From: an uncultured Bradyrhizobium sp.
GTDB lineage: Bacteria > Pseudomonadota > Alphaproteobacteria > Rhizobiales > Xanthobacteraceae
Direction of reading: 5' to 3'
Length of the DNA: 55,128 nt
NCBI RefSeq assembly: GCF_947648125.1
Contig: NZ_CANSMR010000039.1
Coordinates: forward strand, 1 to 55,128
A program made the position numbers and the translations under genes. Positions within the stretch are counted from its first letter, which is position 1. Every line of letters begins with the position of its first letter. Below, piece after piece: positions 32,481 through 41,274 of the stretch. The notes under the pieces were generated by a model. That model saw only the letters and a list, made by a program, of their open reading frames with translations, was not told where the DNA came from and did no database searches.

Positions 32481-33296
32481 TCATCGCGTCACGCGCTTGA
32501 GTTCTTCCGTCAGCCGATCCAGCGCATCCGCCAGCATCACGCCGCCGCACACCGTGAGCCGCTCGGGCAGCACGATCCGCTTGCTCTCCGGATAGAAGCG
32601 CTCCAGCGCCGGATGCAACAGAAAGGCGCGCCCCTCATCCTCGGCGCGATCGCCGGCCTCCGACACCAGGATGAAATCCGGCCGCAGTTTTACAATCGCC
32701 TCCAGCGAAGCAAATCCGCCCGCGCCGAAGCCGAGCTCGCCGGCGGCATTGGTCAGGCCGGTCGCCGCCATCAGCGAGCTGACGAGGCTGCTGTCACCCG
32801 ACACAAAGCCGCGCCGCTCCAGCGGCAGCACGCGGTAATGATGAGCGCTCGCCACCGCCCGCGCGCGGACGATCGCCGCATCGAGCCGCGCGATCTCCGC
32901 CTGCGCGCGATCCGGATGCTGCACCACATCGCCCATCGCGCGGATCTGGTCCCTCACCTCGTCCAGCGTGCGCGGCACGGTGAACTCGACGAGGTGCAGC
33001 CCCTGCGCCTTCAGGAGATCGCGCGTCGCGCGCTTGTCGAACAGGCTGACGACGACAAGGTCGGGCTTGAGCAGCAGCACGTCCTCGGCCCCGCCCGACA
33101 GGCGCGGATAGTTTCGCGCTTTCTCGGCGGCCCAGGATTGCCAGGCATCGCGCGAAAAGCGGCTGAGCCCGAGGATCTGGTCCGGGTCGGCCAGCGACAG
33201 CACGAGCTGATCGCTGCAGACGTTCATCGAGACGATGCGCGGTCCGGCGGCGAACGCGGCACCTGCAGAAATAAGCCACAGCAGAATCGCGACCAC
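32481..33296 (-). CDS. btuF: BtuF-like cobalamin-binding protein
   Basis: A periplasmic binding protein of the BtuF/FhuD family, 271 residues from the GTG start at 33296. The signal is VVAILLWLISAGAAFAA, then GPRIVSMNVCSDQLVLSLA (the strand that opens the domain), LLLKPDLVVVSLF and FASLEAIVKLRPDFILVSE. It passes the ligand to BtuCD. Longer readings would translate into a repeat at 33341, so they were rejected. The B12 assignment rests on the neighbouring riboswitch and receptor. A repeat separates it from btuD. Confidence 0.82.
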   Translation of the reverse strand: MVAILLWLISAGAAFAAGPRIVSMNVCSDQLVLSLADPDQILGLSRFSRDAWQSWAAEKARNYPRLSGGAEDVLLLKPDLVVVSLFDKRATRDLLKAQGLHLVEFTVPRTLDEVRDQIRAMGDVVQHPDRAQAEIARLDAAIVRARAVASAHHYRVLPLERRGFVSGDSSLVSSLMAATGLTNAAGELGFGAGGFASLEAIVKLRPDFILVSEAGDRAEDEGRAFLLHPALERFYPESKRIVLPERLTVCGGVMLADALDRLTEELKRVTR

Positions 33297-33340
33297 CGCT
33301 CCAATATGAATTGGAGCAAGATGGTGGCCATTGAAAAGGT

Positions 33341-33467
33341 GCGCCCCCTCTCCCGCTTGCGGGGGAGGGTTGGGGTGGGGGTTTCGCCGCGAGTCATATC
33401 GTGGAGAGAGCCCCCACCCGCCGCGCTCTTCGAGCCCAGCGACCTCCCCCGCAAGCGGGAGAGGTGC
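33341..33467. repeat. CTCCCGCTTGCGGGGGAGGG palindromic repeat, copy 2
   Basis: Identical to the copy at 28212 for its first 53 bp (GCGCCCCCTCTCCCGCTTGC onward). It closes with CCTCCCCCGCAAGCGGGAG. It lies between btuD and btuF, both minus strand, inside their probable operon. Confidence 0.92.
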
Positions 33468-33496
33468 AGCCAGTTCGCGGCGACACCGTCTGAACA

Positions 33497-34270
33497 TCAC
33501 GCGTCCGCCCACGGCACGATGACGGCCTCGCGCTGAAATTCGGCGCGGTAGGCGCGGACCCGGAACACGCTGGCGAGGACCGCTTCCGACAACGCCGCAT
33601 CCGGCGCGCCCTGCGCCGCCAGCCGGCCCTCCGACAGCACCAGCACATGATCGGCAAAGCGCGCAGCAAGCCCGAGATCGTGCGTCACCACGATGACCAG
33701 CACGCCGGTGTCGGCGACGTTGCGCAGCTTCTGCATCACATCGATCTGATGGCGCGGATCGAGCGAGGCGGTCGGCTCGTCGGCGAGGATCACCGGCGCC
33801 TCCACCGCCAGCACCCGGGCCAGCGCGACGCGGCTGCGCTCGCCGCCGGAGAGCTCGGTGACGCGGCGATCGCTGAATTCGGTGACGTCAACCGCCTGCA
33901 TCGCACGCAGCACCGCCTCGATATCCTTCGGCGACAGCCGCGCCGGATCGGTCGCGCCATGCGGATAACGGCCGAGCGCGACGATATCGCGCGCCGGCAG
34001 CGGCCAGTGCACCATGTGCCCCTGCGGCAGGTACGCGAAACGCTTCGCCCGCTCGCGCAGTGCAAGCGACGCCAGCGCATCGCCGCCGATCCTGATGTCG
34101 CCGTCGGATGGAATTAGTCCGGCGAGCGCGCGCAGCAGCGTGGTCTTGCCGGCGCCGTTCGGGCCGACCAGCGCGACCAGATGGCCCGCCTCCAGCGACA
34201 GCGAGACATCGTGCAGCACCTTGCGGCTGCCGAGCGAGGCATTGAGCGCGGTGGCGGAGAGCAGCGTCAT
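33497..34270 (-). CDS. btuD: BtuD-like ABC transporter ATPase
   Basis: A 257-residue ATPase of the FecE/BtuD family. Walker A GPNGAGKTT (residues 36-44), signature LSGGERSRVALAR and Walker B VILADEP are all intact, with the His switch in VVTHD. It powers uptake through the BtuC permease, whose gene overlaps its start by 4 bp. The protein ends inside sequence close to the downstream repeat. Vitamin B12 is inferred from context; iron-siderophore would be the alternative. Confidence 0.92.
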   Translation of the reverse strand: MTLLSATALNASLGSRKVLHDVSLSLEAGHLVALVGPNGAGKTTLLRALAGLIPSDGDIRIGGDALASLALRERAKRFAYLPQGHMVHWPLPARDIVALGRYPHGATDPARLSPKDIEAVLRAMQAVDVTEFSDRRVTELSGGERSRVALARVLAVEAPVILADEPTASLDPRHQIDVMQKLRNVADTGVLVIVVTHDLGLAARFADHVLVLSEGRLAAQGAPDAALSEAVLASVFRVRAYRAEFQREAVIVPWADA

Positions 34271-35310
34271 GCCACGCCTCCGCCAAGCGCGCGGCGTTCG
34301 CGCATGATGAGGTAAAGGAAGAACGGCACGCCGATGATCGATGTCAGCACGCCGACCTTGATATCGGAGGTCGAGGGGACGATGCGCACCGCGATATCGG
34401 CGGCGAGCAGCAGTGCCGAACCGGTGAGCGCGCTCGGCACCAGGAGCCGCGCCGGATCGTGACCGATCAGAGGGCGCATCAGATGCGGTGCGACGAGACC
34501 GATGAAGCCGATCGTGCCGGTGACCGCGACCGCGCCGCCGACGCCGAGCGCCACGCCCGTGATTACGTAGAGCCGCAACCGCCCGACATCGACGCCGAGA
34601 CTTTGTGCGGCCTCCTCGCCGAGCGTCAACGCGCGGAACGCGTTCGCCTGGCTGAGCAGGATGACGGCGCCCGCGATGATGAAGGGCAGCGCCAGCGCCA
34701 CGTGCTGGAAGCTGCGGTCCTCCAGCGAGCCGAGCAGCCAGAATGCGATCTCCAGCACGACGAACGGATTGCTCGACAGATTCATCACCAGCGCGGTCGC
34801 CGCCCCGGCAAAGCTCGAGATCGCAAGCCCGGCGAGGATCAGGATCAGCAGCCCGGCATTGCGGCCGGCGATTGCGAGCAGCGCGAACACCGAGCCGAAC
34901 GCCGCGATGATCGCCACCACCGGCAACGCGTAGGACCGAACATCGGCAAGGCCCAGCGCGATCACCAGCACCGCGCCGAATGCCGCCGATTGCGGCGCGC
35001 CGAACAGCGACGGCGAGGCCAGCGGATTGCGCAGCAGGCCCTGCAGCGCCGCGCCCGATAGCCCGAGAATCCCGCCGATCGCGAACGCCAGAATGGTGCG
35101 CGGCAGCCGGATCTCGCGCACGATCACCTGCGCGACGTCGCTGCCGCCGCCGAACAGCGCCTCGATCACCGCAAGCGGCGACAGCCGCACCGGCCCGATA
35201 CCGAGCGAGAGCACCAGCAGCAGGATCACGAGCGCGAGCAGCGCCGCGGTGGCGCTCCACCGGCGCCGCGCCGCGACCTCGGCTGCCAAGGTAAAATCCT
35301 GCACGCTCAT
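34267..35310 (-). CDS. btuC: BtuC-like ABC transporter permease
   Basis: A 347-residue permease of the FecCD/BtuC family with ten membrane helices. Typical parts: RLPRTILAFAIGGILGLSGAALQGLLRNPLASP (in parts: RLPRTILAFAIG, LSGAALQGLLRNPLA), GTIGFIGLVAPHLMR and GVLTSIIGVPFFLYLI. It forms the membrane channel with BtuD. The start was set at 35310 (MSVQDF), with an alternative ATG three codons upstream at 35319. It is the first gene of a minus-strand btuC-btuD-btuF unit, divergent from the cobalamin riboswitch. Confidence 0.92.
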   Translation of the reverse strand: MSVQDFTLAAEVAARRRWSATAALLALVILLLVLSLGIGPVRLSPLAVIEALFGGGSDVAQVIVREIRLPRTILAFAIGGILGLSGAALQGLLRNPLASPSLFGAPQSAAFGAVLVIALGLADVRSYALPVVAIIAAFGSVFALLAIAGRNAGLLILILAGLAISSFAGAATALVMNLSSNPFVVLEIAFWLLGSLEDRSFQHVALALPFIIAGAVILLSQANAFRALTLGEEAAQSLGVDVGRLRLYVITGVALGVGGAVAVTGTIGFIGLVAPHLMRPLIGHDPARLLVPSALTGSALLLAADIAVRIVPSTSDIKVGVLTSIIGVPFFLYLIMRERRALGGGVA

Positions 35311-35436
35311 TGGATCCATGCTCTTACAGCGATCGCCGTGGCAGACAAGCGACACTCGACAAAAACCGTGGCCGTGCGGCCATTGCCCGACTTCCGCCGG
35401 ATTGACTTTGCTGCCCGGCCGAACCCTAGATGAACA

Positions 35437-35607
35437 TGACGGTTCTTTAATGAGATGAAAAGGGAATGCGGTGCGGGGAAACATCCCCAAGGCCGCGGCT
35501 GCCCCCGCAACTGTATGCGGTGAATCCTTCGTCACAGGCCACTGGGAATCTCGGTCCTGGGAAGGCGACGAAGGGTAACGACCCGCGAGCCAGGAGACCT
35601 GCCGTCA
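35437..35607 (+). promoter_or_regulatory. Cobalamin riboswitch
   Basis: The conserved core is present in order: GATGAAAAGGGAATGCGGTG, then GCTGCCCCCGCAACTGTA, and the B12 box GAGCCAGGAGACCTGCCG. P1 pairs TGACGG (35437-35442) with CCGTCA (35602-35607). It senses adenosylcobalamin or related forms and turns off the downstream TonB receptor gene. An additional hairpin at 35695-35744 is the likely output. It is on the plus strand, so it does not control the divergent btuCDF operon. Confidence 0.95.
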
Positions 35608-35694
35608 GCCGTGGTCACATGCGAAGATGCCGGTCGGGGAGTACAGGCATGAGCTTCACCTGAGGCTGCAAGCAGCAGAGCCTGCGAGCACGAC

Positions 35695-35744
35695 GGTGAG
35701 ACTGGTTCGCGGTGACGTGCCACTGACGTTACCGAGGTCTCACC
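35695..35744 (+). promoter_or_regulatory. Riboswitch output hairpin at the btuB start
   Basis: GGTGAGAC (35695-35702) is perfectly complementary to GTCTCACC (35737-35744), four bases before the ATG at 35748. The possible Shine-Dalgarno GAGG (35734-35737) lies at the base of the stem. In the cobalamin-bound state this would hide the ribosome site, so control is probably at translation. No intrinsic terminator is visible between the riboswitch and the gene. Confidence 0.55.
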
Positions 35745-35747
35745 TAG

Positions 35748-38017
35748 ATGTTCTCCAACCCTTCCTCCCGGCGCCGCCGCGCGCTTCTGCTCGCGTCGAC
35801 GATGATCGCGCCAACAATCGTTCTCTCAACCGCGCGGGCGCAGCAGGCGCCCGCCCCCGAGCAACTTCCGGCGATCGAAATCACCAGGCCGGGCGACCAG
35901 AATGTCACGCGCGCCAAGCCGGCCGCTGACGAAGCACAGACTCCGCGCCGCCCGGCGCCGGGCACAGCCCAGGCAACAATACAGGCAGCGGGAGCGGATC
36001 GGGCTCGACGGGGACCGGACCGGCCACTGGAACGGGCGGCACCGGTGGCGGCGGCCGCCAGTTCGCGGGCGTTGTCGGCTCCTCCTCGACCGTGATCACG
36101 GCCGACGACATCGCGCATTCGCCGGTGCAATCGCTGCCAGAGATTCTCGCGCAGGTGCCGGGCGTCCAGCTGCAATCGCTTTTTGGCGGCCCGAACGGCG
36201 CCAAGACCGCGGTCGACCTGCGCGGCTTCGGCGCATTCGCCTCCGACAACACCCTGTTCCTGCTCAATGGCCGCCGCCTCAACGACGTCGACAAGGCCGG
36301 CTTCGATCTCACCACGATCCCGCTCGATTCGATCGAACGGATCGAGATCACGCGCGGCAACAGCGGTGCGGTACTCTATGGCGACAACGCGGTGGGCGGC
36401 GTGGTCAACATCATCACCAAGACCGGCACCGGCGGTCCGCCGGCGACGATACGCGCCGAAGGCGGCTTCGGCTCGTTCAACACCCGCATGGCCGCGGTCT
36501 CCGCGGCGCTCAACGCGGGCCCGTGGTCGACCTCGTTCTACGGCAACGGCATCAAGTCCGACGGCTACCGTGTCAACAACGCGCTCGACCAGCGCAACGC
36601 CGTCGGCAGCGTCAACTACACGACATCAGATCTCACCGCCTTCCTCACCGTTACCGGCAGCGACCAGAAGCTCGGCCTGCCCGGCGGACGGCTGGTCGAT
36701 CCGTCGATCGGCGTCAACGAACTGCTCACCGATCGCCGCGGCGCGGCGACGCCGTTCGACTATGCCAACCAGCAGACCGCCAGCGTCACCACCGGCTTCA
36801 CCAAGACGCTCATGAATGGCGTCGACCTCATCGTCGACGGCGGCTGGCGACAGCGCGAGACACAAAGCGGCTTCTTCGGCACCGTGCCGACCATCAGCTT
36901 CGCATCGACCTATAATGACGCGGCGCTGCAGACCTGGTCGATCACGCCGCGGCTCAGCGTCAAGAATGTCGCGCTGGGAATGCCGTCCACGATCCTGACC
37001 GGCATCGACTATTACGATTCGACGTTCCGTGAAGCGCGCGGCGCCTATCAGGGCGTCGATCCCTACCACATCTACAATATCGAGCAGCAGACCGTGGCCG
37101 CGTACTGGCAGCACACGATCGGCGTGCTGCCGACCACCGATTTCTCCTATGGCGCGCGCGTTCAGAACACCAACGTCTCAGCGCGCGATCGCTACGATCC
37201 GAATGCACCGTTTGCCTTCGACACACAGGCGGCGCCGCTCGACAGCAACGAGACCCAGTACGCGCTGCATGTCGGCGCCGAGCATCGCTTCACCGACACA
37301 TTCTCGGTGTTCGGCCGCGCGGCGCGCGCATTCCGCACGCCCGACGTCGACGAGCGCGTCGCATCCGGTCCGTCATTCGACCCGCTGACCTTCGCCCCGA
37401 TCCCGCAGAACTTCCAGCTCAAGACCCAGACCTCGCAGGACGTCGAGGGCGGCTTTCGCGTCAAGACCAATCTGTTTCAGGTACAGACCAGCGTCTATCT
37501 GATGGATCTCGAGAACGAGATCCATTTCAACCCGGTGCTGTTCTACAACGTCAACCTCGACCCCACCCGCCGCTACGGCTCGGAGACCAGCGCCTCGCTC
37601 AAGGTCAGCGACAACGTCACCCTGCGCGGCGGGATGGCGATCACCCGCGCCGTCTTCCGCGAAGGCATGTGGGCCGGCAATGACGTGCCGCTGGTGTCGC
37701 GCTACACCGGCAATCTCGGCGTGACCTGGAATATCTGGCAGAACTATCTGGTGTTCGACGCCACGGTGCGGGCATGGAGCTCGCGCATCATGGACAACGA
37801 CCAGGCCAACACCCAGAACCGGATTCCCGGCAACGCCACCGCCGACGTCAAGCTCAGCGGGCAGGTTGACCGCTTCTTCTGGTCGCTCAGCGTGAACAAT
37901 CTGTTCAACGCGCTCTACTACGACTACGCCATCGCGAGCTCGTTCACGGCCGGCCGTTTCTCGGCCTATCCGCTGCCCGGCCGCACCTACATGGTCAAGG
38001 CCGGCGCGACGTTTTAG
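35748..38017 (+). CDS. btuB: TonB-dependent cobalamin receptor, frameshifted in the linker
   Basis: An outer-membrane receptor of about 755 residues, split between two frames. The first frame (35748 on) encodes the signal MFSNPSSRRRRALLLAS and QLPAIEITRPGDQN, a TonB-box-like start. From about 35965 homology continues only in the -1 frame: a Gly/Ser/Thr-rich linker, then VITADDIAHSPVQSLPEIL (plug), DLRGFGAFASDNTLFLLNGR and the barrel, ending with YMVKAGATF. The likely lesion is loss of one G in CCCAGGCAAC. The remaining 640 codons show no other damage. A GTG at 36092 could start translation but lacks a signal. It is either a recent pseudogene or a sequencing error. Confidence 0.88.
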
Positions 38018-38064
38018 AGCATGATCCGGAAAAGTGGGGACCGGTTTTCCGAAAAGATCATGCT
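38018..38064. repeat. AGCATGATC...GATCATGCT palindromic element
   Basis: AGCATGATC (38018-38026) pairs with GATCATGCT (38056-38064), and inner CGGAAAA pairs with TTTTCCG. It begins directly after the btuB stop codon. This kind of element is frequent in Bradyrhizobiaceae intergenic regions and could terminate btuB transcription. Confidence 0.8.
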
Positions 38065-38179
38065 CAAGAAAATACTGGCGCGGCGGAGTGTGACCGGCCG
38101 CGCCATCTCCTTACGTTACAAGCCGCGGTGAACTGGGGTAGAATTCCGCCAGCTGATTTGATCCGCGCGAGGGAAACGC

Positions 38180-38353
38180 ATGGCCAAGGCCGGAAAGAAG
38201 AGCAAGGGCAGCAGCAAGATCGACGAAAAGACCGGCGACAAGTCGAAAAAGCCTCCGCCGCCCGCGGCGCCACAGGACGACGATTATTATGAGGATGGCG
38301 ACATCGCCACGCCGAAGATCGATCGCTACGGCAATGATGATGAGCCGTTGTGA
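38180..38353 (+). CDS. Small charged hypothetical protein
   Basis: A 57-residue protein. The first third is lysine-rich (MAKAGKKSKGSSKIDEKTGD, then KSKKPPPPAAP), followed by an acidic stretch (QDDDYYEDGDIATPKIDRYG) ending DDEPL. GGGAAACGC precedes the ATG, and third positions are mostly G or C, as in true genes here. No membrane segment or known domain is seen. It looks disordered and might bind nucleic acid. It lies between btuB and the convergent ATP-grasp gene. Moderately sure that it is expressed. Confidence 0.6.
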   Translation: MAKAGKKSKGSSKIDEKTGDKSKKPPPPAAPQDDDYYEDGDIATPKIDRYGNDDEPL

Positions 38354-38378
38354 GGGATGAGCGATATCCATCCACGGT

Positions 38379-38500
38379 GTCGTCCTGGCGAAAGCCAGGA
38401 CCCATTACCACTGAAGCGAGCTCGCGGGCGAGCTGCGGCCCCAGCCTGCTACCAAACTTGCAGCGGTGGTTATGGGTCCCGGCTTTCGCCGGGACGACGT
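38379..38500. repeat. GTCGTCCTGGCG palindromic repeat, copy 2
   Basis: Opens GTCGTCCTGGCGAAAGCCAG, closes GGCTTTCGCCGGGACGAC. It lies between the small charged gene and the ATP-grasp gene, which run towards each other. The right arm contains the minus-strand TAA at 38470-38472 that stops the ATP-grasp gene, so its last eleven residues are encoded by the repeat. Confidence 0.9.
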
Positions 38501-39759
38501 GTTGAGAGATCGTGCAAAAAACTTTCCCCCTCGATCGTCTTGATACTTGCGCGATCGAGCAGATGCGCACCGAAGCCGCCGCGGGCCAGCGATGAGGCGA
38601 TCGGCGGCGATGCCAGCAGCAGCGCGGTCGTCATCGCGAGCGGCACGGCACTGAGCCAATCCAGCCGTACCGGCGTCAATTCCTCGGCGCTGCCCCGATA
38701 AAGGCCTTCGCCCGCGGCGATGCGGCCGCATTCCCTGATCAGGTCGCGCCGGGTGCCGTCGCGCGATGCGCTGCCGAGCAGCGCCTGCATCGCGAGATGG
38801 GTCCGCACCCCGGCGCGGCCATCGGGCAGCGGCGCCGGCGTCTCTCCGAGCGAGATGCGCAGCAGCAGATCGACCAGATCGATGCCCGACTGATACGCGT
38901 TCATGGGCTCGACCAGCCGCGGGTTGCAGTCGATCAACAGTGACGTCGCGCGGTCGAGCGGCATGATGACGTCGACCGAGAGTGCGCCGTGCCAGCCGAG
39001 ATGCGCGCCAATGGTCTCGAGCGCGGCGCGGATCGCCGGCCGGCTCACGCTCTCCTTGATCGCCTCGCCGCCGCCGACGCCGGCTGCGATCTGCCGGTAG
39101 GCGTGGAAGCCAGTCAGCGCGCCGCGGCAGAACACCGACTGCGCCTTCTCGACCGTGCCGGTGATGAGATCCTGCGCCAGCACCTCGCCGGCAAAATCGC
39201 CGGCGGATTCGAGATCATAGAGCGCGCGGTTGAGGTCACCGGCATCGCGCACGAACCAGATGCCGCGGCTCGCGGTGCCGACCGATGTCTTGACCACGGA
39301 TGGAAACCGTACCGCCTCGCGCAGTCCGTCGGCCGAGCTCACGATCCGGGTCGGCGGCTGCGGCAAGCCGAGCTGCTCGAGCAGCCGGCTGAAGCCGGCC
39401 TTGCTGTGCACCGCGCGATAGCTGTCGAAATCCGGCAGCGCCAGGCCGGTCCGTGATGTCAATCGCGCCGCGGCGCGGGCGAACAGGAAGCCCTGCTCAT
39501 GGGTCGGCAGCAGCACATCGAAATGCCGCGACGCCAGCAGCCGTTCGACGAAGCCGAGGAAGCCGGCCGGATCTGATCGCAGCGGCGGACAATGGTGATA
39601 TTTGCGGACAAAGCGGGAGTAACGCGCCAGGCACCAGCGCGAGGGATCGCAAACCTCGACCTGATGGCCCGCCAGCCCGAGGATCGTGATCGCCTCGCGG
39701 CCGGAGGTGCTGGAGCCCTCTGACACAAGCACCCGGAGCGGCTTTTTGGCGTCGATCAT
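38470..39759 (-). CDS. ATP-grasp domain protein
   Basis: A 429-residue protein with a pre-ATP-grasp domain (VLVSEGSSTSGREAITILGLAGHQVEVCD in parts: LVSEGSSTSG, GHQVEVCDPSR), a central ATP-grasp fold (PSVVKTSVGTASRGIWFV; LLIDCNPRLVEP with the metal-binding Asn-Pro-Arg) and a C-terminal extension. It resembles carboxylate-amine/thiol ligases of the carbamoyl-phosphate-synthase type. Such ligases join amino acids or make small peptides or lipids. Its last eleven residues (STRRPGESRDP) come from an intergenic repeat. No biosynthetic partner genes are nearby. The substrate is unknown. Confidence 0.82.
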   Translation of the reverse strand: MIDAKKPLRVLVSEGSSTSGREAITILGLAGHQVEVCDPSRWCLARYSRFVRKYHHCPPLRSDPAGFLGFVERLLASRHFDVLLPTHEQGFLFARAAARLTSRTGLALPDFDSYRAVHSKAGFSRLLEQLGLPQPPTRIVSSADGLREAVRFPSVVKTSVGTASRGIWFVRDAGDLNRALYDLESAGDFAGEVLAQDLITGTVEKAQSVFCRGALTGFHAYRQIAAGVGGGEAIKESVSRPAIRAALETIGAHLGWHGALSVDVIMPLDRATSLLIDCNPRLVEPMNAYQSGIDLVDLLLRISLGETPAPLPDGRAGVRTHLAMQALLGSASRDGTRRDLIRECGRIAAGEGLYRGSAEELTPVRLDWLSAVPLAMTTALLLASPPIASSLARGGFGAHLLDRASIKTIEGESFLHDLSTRRPGESRDP

Positions 39760-39910
39760 GGCCGATCATCGCTGCGGCGTCCCACTTTGTCGCCGCCTTT
39801 AATGCCGCATGTGTCGATCCGGCACGCCCGCGCCGGGGGCAGCCATGCAGGCGCGTTCATGGACAATTAGCGGCCAGCCTTTATTTTCTGCCGGCCCTGC
39901 CGGGCATTTT

Positions 39911-39961
39911 TCTTGACGCGTTTTCTTCACGCGAACCGGTACCCACCTCGCTCGAAAACGC
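39911..39961. repeat. 51-bp GCGTTTTC...TCAAGA repeat, copy 2 (inverted)
   Basis: Reverse complement of the element at 10789-10839 with about six differences. It starts TCTTGACGCGTTTTCTTCAC and ends GAAAACGC. It is placed 24 bp upstream of the MFS gene. An ATG inside it (39913) is in frame with the gene but is unlikely to be the true start. Confidence 0.8.
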
Positions 39962-39984
39962 TTTGGAATTGGGGTTTCACGGAT

Positions 39985-41217
39985 ATGGTCGACATTCTGG
40001 CCGCACCGCAGCAAGCGAAAGCCGACAGCGCGCTGCGCACGCTGACGGGAATTTCGGTCGCCCATTGGGTCAGCCATTTCCATATCTTCGTGCTGCCGAT
40101 GCTGTTCCCGTTCCTGAAGCAGCAGCTCGGCGTCGGCTATGTCGAACTCGGTTTCGCGCTGACGGTGTTTGCGGTGGTCTCCGGCCTGACCCAGGCGCCG
40201 ATCGGCTACCTCGCCGATCATATCGGCGCGCGCAAGATCCTGCTGATCGGGCTGACCATTGGCGGCTGCGCGTTGATCGGGCTCGGCCTGCATCTGAGCT
40301 ATACTTCGCTGATCGTCTGTGCGGTGATGCTTGGCCTCGCCAACAGCGTCTATCATCCGGCCAACTACGCGATCCTCTCGGCCCATATGGACGAGGCACG
40401 GATGGGCCGCGCCTTCTCGATCCACACCTTTGCCGGCTTCCTCGGCGGCGCGGTGGCGCCGGCGATCATGGCAGCGCTGGTCGCCTCGATCGGCGGCCCC
40501 GGCGCGCTGGTCGTGGCCGGTGCAGTCGGTCCGCTGGTGGCGCTGTTCCTGATCGTGCTCGGCATTCCCGATGCCGGCGCCAACAAGAACAAGCCGAGGG
40601 ACGACTCAGCGCCGAAGGCGAGCGTGATCACGCCGGCGCTGATGGTGCTGACCGCCTTCTTCACGCTGCTCAGCCTGTCGACCTCGGGCATCAACAATTT
40701 CGGCGTCGTCGCATTGATGGGCGGTTACGGCGCGTCGTTCTCGACCGCCAACATCGCGCTGACCGCGACCCTCGGCGCCAGCGCCGCGGGCGTGCTCGCC
40801 GGCGGCTATCTCGCCGACTGGACCCATCGCCACAGCCAGCTCGCCGCGGCCTGCTTCGCCGTCAATGCCGTGCTGGTCGTGCTGGTCGCACTGGTGAACC
40901 TGCCGCCCGTGGCGCTCACGCTTACGATGGGGCTTGCCGGATTCCTCGGCGGCGTGATCGCGCCGTCCCGCGACATGATGGTGCGCAACGCCGCCCCGCC
41001 CGGCGCCGCCGGCCGCGCCTTCGGCATTGTCTCCACCGGCTTCAACTTCGGCGGCATCGTAAGCCCGCTGCTGTTCGGCTGGATCATGGATCAGCACATG
41101 CCGCATTGGGTGTTCGGCGCCTCCGCGGTCTTCATGGTGCTGACCGTGCTGCTCGCGCTGGTCACCGAGCGCAAGCCGCAGGCCTCCGAGCTTGCCATCC
41201 TGGCGCAGCCCCGTTAG
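39985..41217 (+). CDS. MFS transporter, Fsr-like
   Basis: A 410-residue major facilitator starting MVDILAAPQQ at 39985. Twelve hydrophobic segments are visible, with VAHWVSHFHIFVLPMLFPFLKQ (in parts: HWVSHFHIFVLPMLF) near the start, ADHIGARKILLIGLTIGG as the motif-A loop, HPANYAILSAHM, and MVRNAAPPGAAGRAFGIV. These match the fosmidomycin-resistance (Fsr) branch. It would export a small molecule with proton exchange. The start was set after the repeat at 39911-39961. The substrate is unproven. Confidence 0.86.
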   Translation: MVDILAAPQQAKADSALRTLTGISVAHWVSHFHIFVLPMLFPFLKQQLGVGYVELGFALTVFAVVSGLTQAPIGYLADHIGARKILLIGLTIGGCALIGLGLHLSYTSLIVCAVMLGLANSVYHPANYAILSAHMDEARMGRAFSIHTFAGFLGGAVAPAIMAALVASIGGPGALVVAGAVGPLVALFLIVLGIPDAGANKNKPRDDSAPKASVITPALMVLTAFFTLLSLSTSGINNFGVVALMGGYGASFSTANIALTATLGASAAGVLAGGYLADWTHRHSQLAAACFAVNAVLVVLVALVNLPPVALTLTMGLAGFLGGVIAPSRDMMVRNAAPPGAAGRAFGIVSTGFNFGGIVSPLLFGWIMDQHMPHWVFGASAVFMVLTVLLALVTERKPQASELAILAQPR

Positions 41218-41274
41218 GGCAACCACGCATCGAGCTGCCGTCCACGGAAGGCTCGGCCGATACCTGCCGCAAAC

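Noticed and set aside
28212-33467. CRISPR-like direct repeats
   Set aside because: Copies are few, far apart, palindromic and located between genes; there are no spacer arrays and no cas genes.
33297-33512. Longer N-terminus for btuF
   Set aside because: It would translate through a palindromic repeat (GEVAG.., PPPQAGEG..), which is not a signal peptide; a GTG at 33296 gives a proper one.
35960-35985. Programmed -1 frameshift in the btuB linker
   Set aside because: No X-XXY-YYZ slippery heptamer or downstream pseudoknot is visible; a lost G explains it more simply.
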